A stretch of 64,000 bases of DNA from CBDCIS01 sp965217565 (GCA_965217565.1 CBDCIS010000005.1:39184-103183); one strand, 5' to 3'; positions 17,457 to 26,069 are shown, numbered from the stretch's first letter. Program-made: numbers and translations. Notes: generated by a model not told the origin, from the sequence alone.

Positions 17457-18974
17457 TCATCCAAATCTGCTCAGCATCTCCGTTACACCGCTGTCTATGA
17501 CGCGGATGAACGGGAAAGGGAACAGCCCCACCAGCAGGATGAACCCTACCAGTATCGCCGTTGAGAACTTCTCGAGGCCGGTGGCGTCCGTCTGGTCTCG
17601 CCATCGCTCCCCGAGCGGGCCGAACAGCACCTTAGCCAGCAGCCGCAGGATATAGACAGCGGTTATCGCCGCGCCTATCACACCCAGCACCCCCAGAATC
17701 GGGTACGTCTGGAACAGCCCGAGGAACACCAGCAGTTCGGCGACGAATCCGCTCAGACCTGGCAGCCCCAGCGAGGTCAGGCCAGCGACCACGAAGAAGG
17801 CCGCCGTAAAGCCCATGCGCTTCGCCAGGCCCTCCAGGGAGGCGATGTCCCGTGTGTGCGTGCGGTCATATATGACGCCGACGAGCGCGAAGAAGAGGGC
17901 CGTCATTACGCCGTGCGAGAACATCTGCAAGACCGCGCCGCTCACGCCAAGCGGGTGGAGCGTTGCCAGTCCCATGAGCACGAATCCCATGTGGCTGACG
18001 CTGGAGTAGCCGATAACGTACTTCAGGTCGGTCTGCCCCATGGCGGACATCGCGCCGTAGATGACGTTTACCGTTCCCAGCACCACCAGCGCGGGCATCC
18101 AGAACTCGGCTCCCTCCGGCAGCAGGAACATGCCGATACGCAGAATGCCGAACGCGCCCAGCTTCATCAGCACGCCCGCGTGAACCATACTCACCGCCGT
18201 GGGCGCGGCCACGTGTCCGTCCGGCGACCAGGTGTGGAAAGGCCAGAGTCCGGCCAGCACCCCAAAGCCTATCGCCAGGAACGGGAAGAATACCTTCTGG
18301 AACGTGGGCGAGAACTCCGCGTTCTGCAACTCGATGATGTTGAACGTGCCCAGTCCTGCCTCGACGAATATGGCGATGATGGCAATCCAGATGAGCACGC
18401 TGCCCGCTACCAGGTAGATCGTGAGCTTCATCGCGCTGTACTCTTTGGTGCGGGAGAAGGATGGGAACTTGCTGCTGCTTCCCCAAACGCCGATGAGCAG
18501 GTACATGGGCAGCACCGATAGCTCGAAGAAGAAGAAGAAGAAGAACATGTCCAGCGTGGCGAACACGCCAAACACGCCAGCCAGAAGGAGGAAGTACAGG
18601 ATGAAGAAGTCCTTGTTGCGATCCTCGATTCTGCAAGACACCAGCACGCCGGTGAACATGACGATGCCGGTAAGTAGTATCATCGGCGCGGAGATGCCGT
18701 CTATGCCGAGGGTCAGCGTGATGCCCTCGTCTCCAAGAGGCCAGGGGCCTGGTATCTGAAGCCACGGCCAGGCGCGGATGAACTGCAATCCGCCCTCGGC
18801 GTAGTCGTAGAAGAGGAAGGTGTAGAAACTCAGCAGAATCGCCGCGAGGGCGAACGCCGACGCCGTCCAGCGTATGGCCTGCGGCCGGTATCCCGGAATC
18901 GCGATGAGCAACGCCGCCCCCACCAGAGGCAGCGCGATCAACATCAAAAGAACGTAGCTATCGAAAGTTTGCAT
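17457..18974 (-). CDS. nuoM: NADH-quinone oxidoreductase subunit M
   Basis: The 505-residue antiporter-like subunit shows LTLGIDGISAPMILLT near the N-terminus, the helix-5 motif FELSVLPMYLLIG with the essential Glu, GLWPFHTWSPDGHVAAPTAVSMVHAGVLMKLG (helix 7-8, read in two parts), and LKYVIGYSSVSHMGFVLMG. A run of seven Phe, all coded TTC (18525-18545), sits directly before the helix-5 Glu and forms a trinucleotide microsatellite. It lies between the VOC gene and nuoN. The ribosome-binding site is weak, so the start at 18974 (MQTFDSYVLLML) rests on homology of the first TM helix. Confidence 0.95.
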   Translation of the reverse strand: MQTFDSYVLLMLIALPLVGAALLIAIPGYRPQAIRWTASAFALAAILLSFYTFLFYDYAEGGLQFIRAWPWLQIPGPWPLGDEGITLTLGIDGISAPMILLTGIVMFTGVLVSCRIEDRNKDFFILYFLLLAGVFGVFATLDMFFFFFFFELSVLPMYLLIGVWGSSSKFPSFSRTKEYSAMKLTIYLVAGSVLIWIAIIAIFVEAGLGTFNIIELQNAEFSPTFQKVFFPFLAIGFGVLAGLWPFHTWSPDGHVAAPTAVSMVHAGVLMKLGAFGILRIGMFLLPEGAEFWMPALVVLGTVNVIYGAMSAMGQTDLKYVIGYSSVSHMGFVLMGLATLHPLGVSGAVLQMFSHGVMTALFFALVGVIYDRTHTRDIASLEGLAKRMGFTAAFFVVAGLTSLGLPGLSGFVAELLVFLGLFQTYPILGVLGVIGAAITAVYILRLLAKVLFGPLGERWRDQTDATGLEKFSTAILVGFILLVGLFPFPFIRVIDSGVTEMLSRFG

Positions 18975-19003
18975 TTGTCGATTATCTAGCCGCTCTTGGC
19001 ATC

Positions 19004-19438
19004 CTATATTTGTGTGCCGAATCGCACGCCATACCCGTCAGGGTCGGCGATAGTGAAGTCTCGCAGGCCATAGTTCCTGTCCGCGATGGGGCCTATCACC
19101 CTCGCGCCCATCTCGCGCGCGAGATTCCAGTAGTCATCGACGTTGGGAACCATCACGCGCACGTTGGCCTGCGGAAAGTGCGGAGTATCAGCCAAGCCGC
19201 CACGCTCATCGAGATAGAGATGATGACCCTCCCAGGTAAGCTCGACGAAGCCGCCGTCGTCCCTCAACAGCTCGAACCCCAGGCAGCGGTAGAACTCGGT
19301 CGAGCGTCCGATGTCCCGCACGAAGATTTCGGTCACAAGCTGCTCAGTCGATTCAACGTAGCGTTGTACGGTGATACCTCTCGGATGTCTTTTCCCCCAT
19401 CTACATCGGCAGGGAAGCGTGCCAGAACCAGCGCTCAA
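19004..19438 (-). CDS. VOC (glyoxalase/dioxygenase fold) family protein inside the nuo operon
   Basis: The core TEIFVRDIGRSTEFYRCLGFELL ... FVELTWEGHHLYL ... VRVMVPNVDDYWNLAREMGARVIGPI ... LRDFTIADPDGYGVRFG (shown in parts) is a complete VOC module of about 115 residues with betaalphabetabetabeta order. It lacks an obvious full metal triad; HLYL and the C-terminal Asp/Glu region are the candidates. The likely start is TTG 19438: AAGGA lies 9 bases upstream, directly after the nuoL stop, suggesting coupled translation. The first 25 residues look non-conserved, so GTG 19336 is an alternative. It is not a complex I subunit and has been inserted between nuoL and nuoM. Confidence 0.78.
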   Translation of the reverse strand: MSAGSGTLPCRCRWGKRHPRGITVQRYVESTEQLVTEIFVRDIGRSTEFYRCLGFELLRDDGGFVELTWEGHHLYLDERGGLADTPHFPQANVRVMVPNVDDYWNLAREMGARVIGPIADRNYGLRDFTIADPDGYGVRFGTQI

Positions 19439-19451
19439 TCGAGGAGTTCCT

Positions 19452-21314
19452 TCAACCCAGCGCGAGCCACCATATCAGCGCCAGGCCAACAACTCCCAAC
19501 GCCATTGCCAGGCCGTAGTTGTACATGCGGCCGGTCTGCACCAGACGCATCCTTACGGCGGATAGCATCACCGTCCAGGCCGAGCCGTCCACGCCAGTGT
19601 CGTTGACCACCGCTCGGTCGAACAGGGCCACGAATCTGCTGAACGCCAGCGCGACGCGGTCAATGACCCACTGGTAGATTTCGTCTATGTAGTACTTGTT
19701 GACCAGCAGCCTGAGCAGCCAGGTATCGCGGCCCTCGAATGGTGTTGTTTTCCTTCTCGCATAGTTCATCCAGCCAAAGGTCAACCCGCCCACGACCAGC
19801 CCTGCCGATGCACCCGCAAGCCACAGCGGCGTGCCGTGCCTGCCTTCACTGGTGAGAAAGTCTCCGAAACCGGGATAGGCGTCACTCCAACCGAACGTGA
19901 CCAGTCCCAGCGCGAGCGCGAAGGGCGCGAGCAGCACCAGTGGGAGCGTCATCAGCCACGGCGACTCGTGCGCCTCTCCGTCGCCCCGGTTGCTCCCGAA
20001 GAATACCATGAACGTCAGCCGCGCCATGTAGAGCGCGCTGAGGAAGGATGCTGCGAGGGCGAGCACGAGGAACACGGGGTGCCTGTGGTCCAAGACTGCC
20101 AGCATCACCTCGTCCTTGCTGAAGAATCCGCTCAGAGGAACGACTCCGGCCAGCGACGCCGCTCCGATGATGAACGTTATCGAGGTGAGCGGCATCTTGC
20201 GCCACAGCCCTCCCATCTCGCGAATGTCGGTCTTATCCGTGCCGTGCGTTACGTTGCCCGCGCCCAGAAACAACAGCGCCTTGGACACGCCGTGCGCCAC
20301 CAGGTGGAGCATGGCGGCGGCCATCCCTAACGCGCCGAGTGACAGCATCATCAGTCCCAGGTGGCTAACGGTGGAGTACGCGAGCACGCGCTTCAGGTCG
20401 GTCATTACCATGGCCAGCGTCCCCGCGAAGATGAAGGTGACGAGTCCGATGACCGCGACCGCCAGCAGCACTACCGGGGTGAGTTCGAATAGAGGCATCA
20501 GCCGGGCGACGAGGTAAACGCCCGCGGCGACCATCGTCGCCGCGTGTATGAGCGCGCTGACGGGTGTGGGACCCTCCATCGCGTCGGGCAGCCAGACGTG
20601 AAACGGGAACTGCGCCGACTTGCCCATAGCCCCCAGGAAGATGAGGGCCATGGCCGCGTTGAGAGTGCCCTGGCTTATGCCGCCCTGCTGGGCGACGTGT
20701 ATTATGGTGGAAATCTCGAATGTGCCAGTGGCCTTGAATAGCAGGATGATGCCTATGAGCAGCCCAACGTCGCCGATTCGCGTGGTTATGAACGCCTTCT
20801 TCGCGGCCTCCGCGGCAGAGCGGCGCTCGTACCAGAAGCCTATCAGGAGAAAGGACCCCAGCCCGACGAGCTCCCAGGCGATGTACAGGAACACCAGGTT
20901 GTCGGCAAGCACCAACGCCAGCATCGCGGCGGCGAACAGCGCGTGGGCCGCGTAGTACCAGCCAAATCGCGGGTCGCCGCGCATATACGCGAGCGAGTAG
21001 AGTTGCACCAGCAGCGCGACAAATGTCACCAGGCCCAGCATCGTCACGGATAGCCGGTCCACCGTGACACCCCAGGCGATGCTGGTGTCGCCAACGCTCA
21101 GCCAGTTGAGGCTGAAGGAAGCGGGGCCGCTGGACATCAGGTCGGCAAACACGTACCAGAACAGCGCGAATCCCAGCAGGATGGCAGCAATGGATACGAA
21201 CGCTCCGCGACCGGGCAGGAATCGGCCAAAAATGGCAACGATGAAGAATGCGGACGCACAAAGGGCGGGGATAACCCACGCCCAACTCATTCCTATTGTG
21301 TCTTGGAGTGGCAT
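19452..21314 (-). CDS. nuoL: NADH-quinone oxidoreductase subunit L
   Basis: The 620-residue distal proton-pumping subunit contains VDRLSVTMLGLVTFVALLVQLYS, the helix-5 stretch FLYIAWELVGLGSFLLIGFWYER, GKSAQFPFHVWLPDAMEGPTPVSALIHAATMVAAGVYLVAR (in parts) and DLKRVLAYSTVSHLGLMM. The C-terminal end includes the long lateral-helix region and NKYYIDEIYQWVIDR, typical of NuoL. The start MPLQDTIGMSWAWVIP has no strong ribosome-binding site; the internal ATG at 21290 (MSWAWVIP) may be the true start. An 80-bp spacer separates it from nuoK. Confidence 0.95.
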   Translation of the reverse strand: MPLQDTIGMSWAWVIPALCASAFFIVAIFGRFLPGRGAFVSIAAILLGFALFWYVFADLMSSGPASFSLNWLSVGDTSIAWGVTVDRLSVTMLGLVTFVALLVQLYSLAYMRGDPRFGWYYAAHALFAAAMLALVLADNLVFLYIAWELVGLGSFLLIGFWYERRSAAEAAKKAFITTRIGDVGLLIGIILLFKATGTFEISTIIHVAQQGGISQGTLNAAMALIFLGAMGKSAQFPFHVWLPDAMEGPTPVSALIHAATMVAAGVYLVARLMPLFELTPVVLLAVAVIGLVTFIFAGTLAMVMTDLKRVLAYSTVSHLGLMMLSLGALGMAAAMLHLVAHGVSKALLFLGAGNVTHGTDKTDIREMGGLWRKMPLTSITFIIGAASLAGVVPLSGFFSKDEVMLAVLDHRHPVFLVLALAASFLSALYMARLTFMVFFGSNRGDGEAHESPWLMTLPLVLLAPFALALGLVTFGWSDAYPGFGDFLTSEGRHGTPLWLAGASAGLVVGGLTFGWMNYARRKTTPFEGRDTWLLRLLVNKYYIDEIYQWVIDRVALAFSRFVALFDRAVVNDTGVDGSAWTVMLSAVRMRLVQTGRMYNYGLAMALGVVGLALIWWLALG

Positions 21315-21394
21315 TTAGTCTAGTGGTCTCATTATCGAGGAAGTTTATATAATTCGGTCATTGTCAAAGAGCGTGGCCCTCATCACACGCTGCC

Positions 21395-21712
21395 CTACCA
21401 CTTCATCAGGTCTATCTCGTCCACGTTGACCGAGGAGCGGTTGCGGTACAGGCGCAGGATGATGGCGACGGCCAGGGCAAGTTCGGCGGCGGCTATCGTT
21501 ATGACGAAGATGACGATGACCTGTCCCAACGCTCTCTGCGGCTCGTCAAAGTCCATGAAGGCTGCGAATCCGATGAGGTTGACGTTGACCGCGTTCAGCA
21601 TCAACTCTATGGACATCAGGATGAGCACCGCGCTCCTTCTCGCCAGCACGCCATACAGCCCGATAGCGAAGAGCGCCGCGCTCAGCGCCTGGAAGTGCGC
21701 CAACTCTATCAA
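21395..21712 (-). CDS. nuoK: NADH-quinone oxidoreductase subunit K
   Basis: The 105-residue, three-helix subunit reads LFAIGLYGVLARRSAVLILMSIELMLNAVNVNLIGFA in its first two helices (given in parts), with the two conserved membrane Glu residues (SIELML and AAAELALAVAIIL). The start is TTG at 21712, overlapping the nuoJ stop as TTGA and preceded by GGAGG 6 bases upstream. An open frame continues upstream through nuoJ but is only a shadow of it. The length fits the family. Confidence 0.94.
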   Translation of the reverse strand: MIELAHFQALSAALFAIGLYGVLARRSAVLILMSIELMLNAVNVNLIGFAAFMDFDEPQRALGQVIVIFVITIAAAELALAVAIILRLYRNRSSVNVDEIDLMKW

Positions 21713-22227
21713 TCGCGTCCTCCGGTGGTTCGGACCAGAATCACCGCGCCTATGAGCGCGACCAGCAGCACGAGCGACGCCACTTCGAACGGCACGGCCC
21801 ACTGAGCGAACAGCGTGTCGCCCAGCGCCTCGAATCCGACGCCCTGCCTTACAGGTTCGCCGTCGTCCCCGGTGCGCGTCCTGACGCTCGTGGTCAATGT
21901 CGCGGCTGCCAATAGGCCGAACACGGCTGCGGCGACCACGGCGGCGATGGGCCACTGCCGGTTGTCGGAGAGCCGCTCGAAGTCCTGAATGCGCGTAAGC
22001 ATCAGCGCGAACAGGATGACGATAACGATGGCCCCGCCGTAAATGAGTATCTGCACGAGGGCGAGGAACTCCGCGAACGCCAGCAGGAACAGACCCGCTA
22101 CGCCAATCAGCGAGGCCAGCAGCGCGAACGCCGCATAGACTATGTTGCGCGTTATCACCACGCCGAGGGCGCCCCCAATGGTGAGCGCCCCCGCGACGTA
22201 GAATAGGACGAGCGATGGCGTTACCAT
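21709..22227 (-). CDS. nuoJ: NADH-quinone oxidoreductase subunit J
   Basis: The 172-residue, five-helix subunit shows LFYVAGALTIGGALGVVITRNIVYAAFALLASLIGVAGLFLL in its first TMs (given in parts) and the FAEFLALVQILIYGGAIVIVILFALML segment, including the conserved Tyr/Gly of the pi-bulge helix. After a polar insert of about 25 residues (TSVRTRTGDDGEPV), the last helix is SLVLLVALIGAVILV. It overlaps nuoK by 4 bases. A 66-bp spacer separates it from nuoI upstream. Confidence 0.94.
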   Translation of the reverse strand: MVTPSLVLFYVAGALTIGGALGVVITRNIVYAAFALLASLIGVAGLFLLAFAEFLALVQILIYGGAIVIVILFALMLTRIQDFERLSDNRQWPIAAVVAAAVFGLLAAATLTTSVRTRTGDDGEPVRQGVGFEALGDTLFAQWAVPFEVASLVLLVALIGAVILVRTTGGRD

Positions 22228-22293
22228 ACTCTCGATTGAGCTCCCGTTGTTTCACACGGGGGCGTTGCGCCCGTCATTCCCACCCTCGGCCCT

Positions 22294-23067
22294 CTATGCC
22301 TCATCACGCCGGTCTCCGCCACTGTCGTCTGAAGTCGAATCGCTCTCGGAGTCTGCGGCTTGGCGCTTGGCGGCGGCGCGTGCCCGTGCGGCTGCGAGGC
22401 GTTCCTCTTTAGACATGGCCTGCGCAGCCGGGGCTGCGTCAGTCGCGCCACCAGAGTCTGCGGTCTGGCGTTTGGCGGCGGCGCGTGCCCGTGCGGCTGC
22501 GAGGCGTTCCTCTTTGGACATGCCGCCCGGGGCCGCGTCTGAGGCGGACGCGGCCTGCGCAGGCGCTTCTCGCTTGACCGGGACGCCGCTGTTCTTTTCG
22601 GGCTGCGTGGGCTTCCAGCCGGTCTTGGCCTGGTACTCTCGGCCCATGTCGAGAAGTCGAGGCAAGTCGGCGCGATTGCCGTTGCGCCGGTACTTGCTCA
22701 ACTCATGCTCGTGGCTCATCTCGATTGCGTCGAAGTTGCAAACGTCCACGCAGATGCCGCAGAGAATGCAGCGTCCCAGGTTGATCTCGAACTCGTTGAT
22801 TATCTTGCGCCGGCGGCTCGTGCCCTCCTCGTGCTTTGGGTTGTCCATCATCTGGGCGCTCATGCACTGAGTGGGGCAATCTCTGACGCATACCATGCAG
22901 CCCGTGCAGTACGGCTCTTCGACCTCGCCATCCCACAGCAGGGCAGGGAAGCCCATGTAGCGCTCCTGAACGGCAAGGCGCTTTTGCGGTTCGGGGTATT
23001 CGGCGGTAACGGGCTTGCGCCCGGCCGTCTTCAGGGTAACCTTGAGTCCTTCGAGAAAGCCTATCAT
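22294..23067 (-). CDS. nuoI: NADH-quinone oxidoreductase subunit I with repetitive C-terminal tail
   Basis: The ferredoxin-like subunit carries two 4Fe-4S motifs, CTGCMVCVRDCP (near residue 55) and CILCGICVDVCNFDAIEM (near residue 101), for clusters N6a and N6b that pass electrons towards N2 in NuoB. The core ends near residue 150. The following tail of about 100 residues is rich in Ala, Arg and Glu, with two copies of MSKEERLAAARARAAAKRQ, encoded by 66-bp direct repeats (22351-22416 and 22456-22521). ATG 23067 forms a TGATG overlap with the upstream miniprotein gene, so the two are translationally coupled. Total length is 257 residues, longer than usual because of the tail. Confidence 0.93.
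   Translation of the reverse strand: MIGFLEGLKVTLKTAGRKPVTAEYPEPQKRLAVQERYMGFPALLWDGEVEEPYCTGCMVCVRDCPTQCMSAQMMDNPKHEEGTSRRRKIINEFEINLGRCILCGICVDVCNFDAIEMSHEHELSKYRRNGNRADLPRLLDMGREYQAKTGWKPTQPEKNSGVPVKREAPAQAASASDAAPGGMSKEERLAAARARAAAKRQTADSGGATDAAPAAQAMSKEERLAAARARAAAKRQAADSESDSTSDDSGGDRRDEA
22351..22521. repeat. Two 66-bp direct repeats in the 3' part of nuoI
   Basis: Bases 22351-22416 and 22456-22521 are identical at 62 of 66 positions and keep the nuoI frame. They encode the duplicated KEERLAAARARAAAKRQ tail modules, separated by a 39-bp Ala/Thr/Asp-rich linker. A recent internal duplication explains them. Confidence 0.85.
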
Positions 23068-23291
23068 CACTTTACCAACTGCAATACGAGACTAACCATA
23101 GCGGTTAGGAATTGGCCGCATACGATCGCAAGAAGCACAATCAGAAGCTTGTGCATGTCGTCGAGCCGCTTGTGCGAGTCGTCTAATCGCTTGCTCATCT
23201 GCTCTTGGCTGCCTTCAATTCGCCCGATCCGCCCGTCAATGCCGTCGAGCTTGGTTTCCAGTCTGCCAATCCTATCTTCTGTAGCCATCAT
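23067..23291 (-). CDS. Coiled-coil plus C-terminal TM miniprotein coupled to nuoI
   Basis: The 74-residue product MMATEDRIGRLETKLDGIDG... has heptad-like repeats (IGRLETKLDGIDGRIGRIEG, then SKRLDDSHKRLDDMHKLL) followed by one hydrophobic segment, LLIVLLAIVCGQFLTAMVSLVL. This layout resembles XhlA/haemolysin-type or tail-anchored coiled-coil miniproteins. AGGA lies upstream of the ATG pair. Its TGA overlaps the nuoI start (TGATG). Function is unknown; the coupling to nuoI is visible, but a role in complex I is only a guess. Confidence 0.65.
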   Translation of the reverse strand: MMATEDRIGRLETKLDGIDGRIGRIEGSQEQMSKRLDDSHKRLDDMHKLLIVLLAIVCGQFLTAMVSLVLQLVK

Positions 23292-23426
23292 ACTCTTGTC
23301 CTAACTTGACGATGGTCGTCCGGTAGGAACCAGAGATTGGACCTCGCGCTACTATCGTTCCCGGCGGCCGCATAATTACGTTCAGTCCGCGGCCAAGAGC
23401 AGCCTGACGGCAATCGCCGCGCCGCA

Positions 23427-23780
23427 TCATTCCAGCAACCCGAGCACACCATTCACGAAGTCGTGCACGTCGGGACGCACTTCCTCGATCTCGTAGTCCT
23501 CCAGGAAGCCGTGGTAGAAATTGATATGGCACTTTTCCGCGACGGAGAATTTCAAGCGTATCGTGTCGTCGTCCTGTTCCTCCGCGACGCCGCGGGCCGC
23601 CAGCTTCAACGCCCTGTGGCTCCTGAAGTCCCACCCGCGCTGCTGTGCGAGCGCCATTATCGCGTGCGAGGCAGCCCCCCACAACTTCTCCGACGCCTGG
23701 AGGGTGTCACCGGCGGCGAACTCGCGGTCTGCCTCCTGCAGAAAATTCCGCGCTACCTCGTCATGCCTCAGTGCGACCAT
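23427..23780 (-). CDS. PaREP1/HEPN-like protein inside the nuo operon
   Basis: The 117-residue all-helical protein has the pattern of the PaREP1/PaREP8 family: FLQEADREFAAGDTLQASEKLWGAASHAIMALAQQRG (in parts), FRSHRALKLAARGVAEE and AEKCHINFYHGFLEDYEIEE. The family falls in the HEPN superfamily, whose members are often RNases or nucleotide-binding partners in toxin systems, but the R-x4-6-H catalytic motif of active HEPN RNases is not obvious here. It is placed between nuoH (52 bp downstream) and the coiled-coil miniprotein. No MNT-type antitoxin gene is adjacent. The role is unknown. The 135-bp stretch 23292-23426 holds nothing I can call. Confidence 0.7.
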   Translation of the reverse strand: MVALRHDEVARNFLQEADREFAAGDTLQASEKLWGAASHAIMALAQQRGWDFRSHRALKLAARGVAEEQDDDTIRLKFSVAEKCHINFYHGFLEDYEIEEVRPDVHDFVNGVLGLLE

Positions 23781-23832
23781 CGCAACCCCTCTCCGTAGCG
23801 TCGCCGACCGATACCGTCACCGGGTTGCCTCA

Positions 23833-24948
23833 CTACCTCCGCAGGCTGCTTGCCGCATGCACCGTTATTGTGTCGCGCTCCATGGTAGTGCCTGGGTTCC
23901 TGGAGATAACGTAGAACGTGCCCCCCAATACTACCACAGACAGCAACGCCAAGACCCACAGGGGCCAGCCGTAAAACAGCACGATTCCGGTAATCACGAT
24001 GTTGATGAACGACAGCGGCACCAGCATTTTCCACCCGAACGCCATGAGCTGGTCGATTCGCAGCCGTGGATACGTGCCGCGTATCCAGAATATGACGAGA
24101 ATCACGGCGTAGGTCTTGGCGATGAACCATACGACCGACAGCGCCGAGTGCGTCAAGCCGTCAAACGGCATCGCGGGCCAACGCCAGCCGCCCAGGAACA
24201 GCAGCACGGTCAGCGCGGCTATCGTGAAGGTGTTGACGTATTCGGCGAGGAAGAACACCGCCCAGTGCGCGCCGCTGTATTCTACGAACGGCCCTCCCAC
24301 GACTTCGGACTCCGCGTGGTGGATGTCGAACGGCGTGCGGCCCAACTCGGCGAGTCCCGCCAACAGAAAGATGAACAGTCCCAGCGGTTGAATCAGGATG
24401 AAGCCCACGTTGGCCTGGGCGTCCACCACCTCTTGCAGATCAAGCGACTGCGCCAGCATCGCCACGCCCAGTATCGCCATGATGAAGGGTATCTCGTAGC
24501 TGATTAGCTGGCCCGCGGCGCGCAGCCCACCCAGGATGGCGTACTTGTTCGCCGATCCCCAGCCGGCCATCACGAGGCCCATCACCGACAGCACCGAAAC
24601 GGCGACGATGTAGAACAGTCCCAAGTCCAGGTTTCTCAGCACGATGTCCCGGGTCACCGGAATTGTCACCCACAGCAGCAGCGCGGGTACGAACACCGCA
24701 ATAGGGGCGAACCAATAGACCCGCTTGTCGGCCCAGGAGGGCAGGATGTCCTCTTTGGCAACGAGTTTCATTGCGTCGGCCATGGGCTGAAGCGTCCCGT
24801 GGAAGCCGACGCGCATCGGCCCCATGCGCATCTGTATGCGCGCCAACGCCTTGCGCTCCAGCCACGTAAGCGCGAGCACCATGACCGACAGGAACACCAG
24901 CAGCCCCACTCCGGCCAGCGCATAGGTTACGCCTTCAGGAAAGCTCAC
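23833..24948 (-). CDS. nuoH: NADH-quinone oxidoreductase subunit H
   Basis: The 371-residue quinone-site membrane subunit contains TWLERKALARIQMRMGPMRVG, the first matrix-side loop QPMADAMKLVAKEDILPS, AGWGSANKYAILGGLRAAGQLISYEIP (in parts), AELGRTPFDIHHAESEVVGG with the acidic residues lining the quinone entry, and FWIRGTYPRLRIDQLMAFGWK. The start is GTG 24948, overlapping the nuoD stop as GTGA, so nuoD and nuoH are translationally coupled. It links the hydrophilic arm (NuoB/D) to the proton pumps. Confidence 0.95.
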   Translation of the reverse strand: MSFPEGVTYALAGVGLLVFLSVMVLALTWLERKALARIQMRMGPMRVGFHGTLQPMADAMKLVAKEDILPSWADKRVYWFAPIAVFVPALLLWVTIPVTRDIVLRNLDLGLFYIVAVSVLSVMGLVMAGWGSANKYAILGGLRAAGQLISYEIPFIMAILGVAMLAQSLDLQEVVDAQANVGFILIQPLGLFIFLLAGLAELGRTPFDIHHAESEVVGGPFVEYSGAHWAVFFLAEYVNTFTIAALTVLLFLGGWRWPAMPFDGLTHSALSVVWFIAKTYAVILVIFWIRGTYPRLRIDQLMAFGWKMLVPLSFINIVITGIVLFYGWPLWVLALLSVVVLGGTFYVISRNPGTTMERDTITVHAASSLRR

Positions 24949-26069
24949 CTGTCCACCTCGCCGAGGATGATGTCGATAGACCCCAGGATGACCACGGCGT
25001 CCGCGATGTAGGCGTTGCGGAGCATATGCTGAAGCGCTTGCAAGTTGGCGAATGAGGGGGCTCTCACCTTGACGCGGTAGGGCCGGTCGCGCCCGTCGCT
25101 GACGAGGAAGACGCCAAAGTCGCCGCGAGGGGACTCGGTTCGGACATAGACCTCGCCCTTTGGCGGGCGGGCTATGCGGCGCACGTTCGCCATCACGGGG
25201 CCGGCCTCCATCCCCGCCATCGCCTGCTCTATGATCGACAGCGATTGGCGCATTTCCTCCATGCGGACGTAGTACCTGTCCCAGCAGTCCCCATACGTCC
25301 CGACCGGTATGCCGAAGTCGAAGCGGTCGTATATCGAGTAGGGGTCGGAAACGCGGACGTCCTCCGCGACGCCGCTGGCTCGCAGACCCGGCCCGGTGAT
25401 GCCGAACTCGAGGGCGTCATTCGCGTTCACCGAGCCGATGCCCTTCGTGCGCGCGAGGAACATCTCGTTCTGGGAGAGCAGTTCGTCGCATTCCTCTATA
25501 CCGCGCTTTAGCTGGTCCGTCAGCGTGACCATGCGCCTGTCGAAGTCGTCCGGCAAATCCTCTTTTACTCCGCCGATTCGGATGTAGTTGTGCATCATCC
25601 GCGCGCCGGTGACGCTCTCGAACAGCGCCTGTATGCGCTCCCTCTCGCGGAAGCCGTACAGCACAGGCGTCATCGCCCCCACGTCGAGGCCATAGACGCC
25701 GTAGAAGAGCATGTGGCTGGCGATGCGATTGAGTTCGCACAGGATGACGCGGATGTAGTCAGCGCGCTCCGGAAGCTCCAGGCCCATCAGCTTCTCGGCG
25801 GCCATGCAGAAGGCGAGCTCGCCGTTGAGGTTGGCTACGTAGTCCAGCCGGTCGAACAGGGTGATCACCTGGCTGTAAAGCTCGCCCTCGCACAGCTTCT
25901 CGGAGCCGCGGTGCAGGTAGCCGATGTGCGGCTCCGCGCGGACGATGCGCTCGCCGTCCACCCATATCACCAGCCGAAACACGCCGTGCGTGCTGGGATG
26001 CTGCGGCCCCATGTTGATCATGAGGTCGATGGCGTCGGCCTGCTGTGTTGGTTGTTCTTGGAGTTGCAT
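24945..26069 (-). CDS. nuoD: NADH-quinone oxidoreductase subunit D (49-kDa)
   Basis: This subunit forms the quinone-reduction site with NuoB. Motifs are INMGPQHPSTHGVFRL, HIGYLHRGSEKL, DRLDYVANLNGE, LNRIASHMLFYGVYGLDVGAMTP (in parts), VRTESPRGDFGVFLVSDG, and the C-terminal VILGSIDIILGEVDR. The cysteine motifs of [NiFe]-hydrogenase large subunits are absent, as expected for complex I. The start is uncertain: ATG 26069 (MQLQEQPTQQ) gives 374 residues, and TTG 26114 would add 15; neither has a good ribosome-binding site. Upstream lies the broken toxin gene, so translation may have been rearranged when the toxin-antitoxin pair was inserted between nuoC and nuoD. Confidence 0.94.
   Translation of the reverse strand: MQLQEQPTQQADAIDLMINMGPQHPSTHGVFRLVIWVDGERIVRAEPHIGYLHRGSEKLCEGELYSQVITLFDRLDYVANLNGELAFCMAAEKLMGLELPERADYIRVILCELNRIASHMLFYGVYGLDVGAMTPVLYGFRERERIQALFESVTGARMMHNYIRIGGVKEDLPDDFDRRMVTLTDQLKRGIEECDELLSQNEMFLARTKGIGSVNANDALEFGITGPGLRASGVAEDVRVSDPYSIYDRFDFGIPVGTYGDCWDRYYVRMEEMRQSLSIIEQAMAGMEAGPVMANVRRIARPPKGEVYVRTESPRGDFGVFLVSDGRDRPYRVKVRAPSFANLQALQHMLRNAYIADAVVILGSIDIILGEVDR

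Noticed and set aside
21713..22255. Extended nuoK frame through nuoJ
   Set aside because: The upstream part is out of frame with conserved nuoJ and unlike any protein; TTG 21712 has a good ribosome-binding site.
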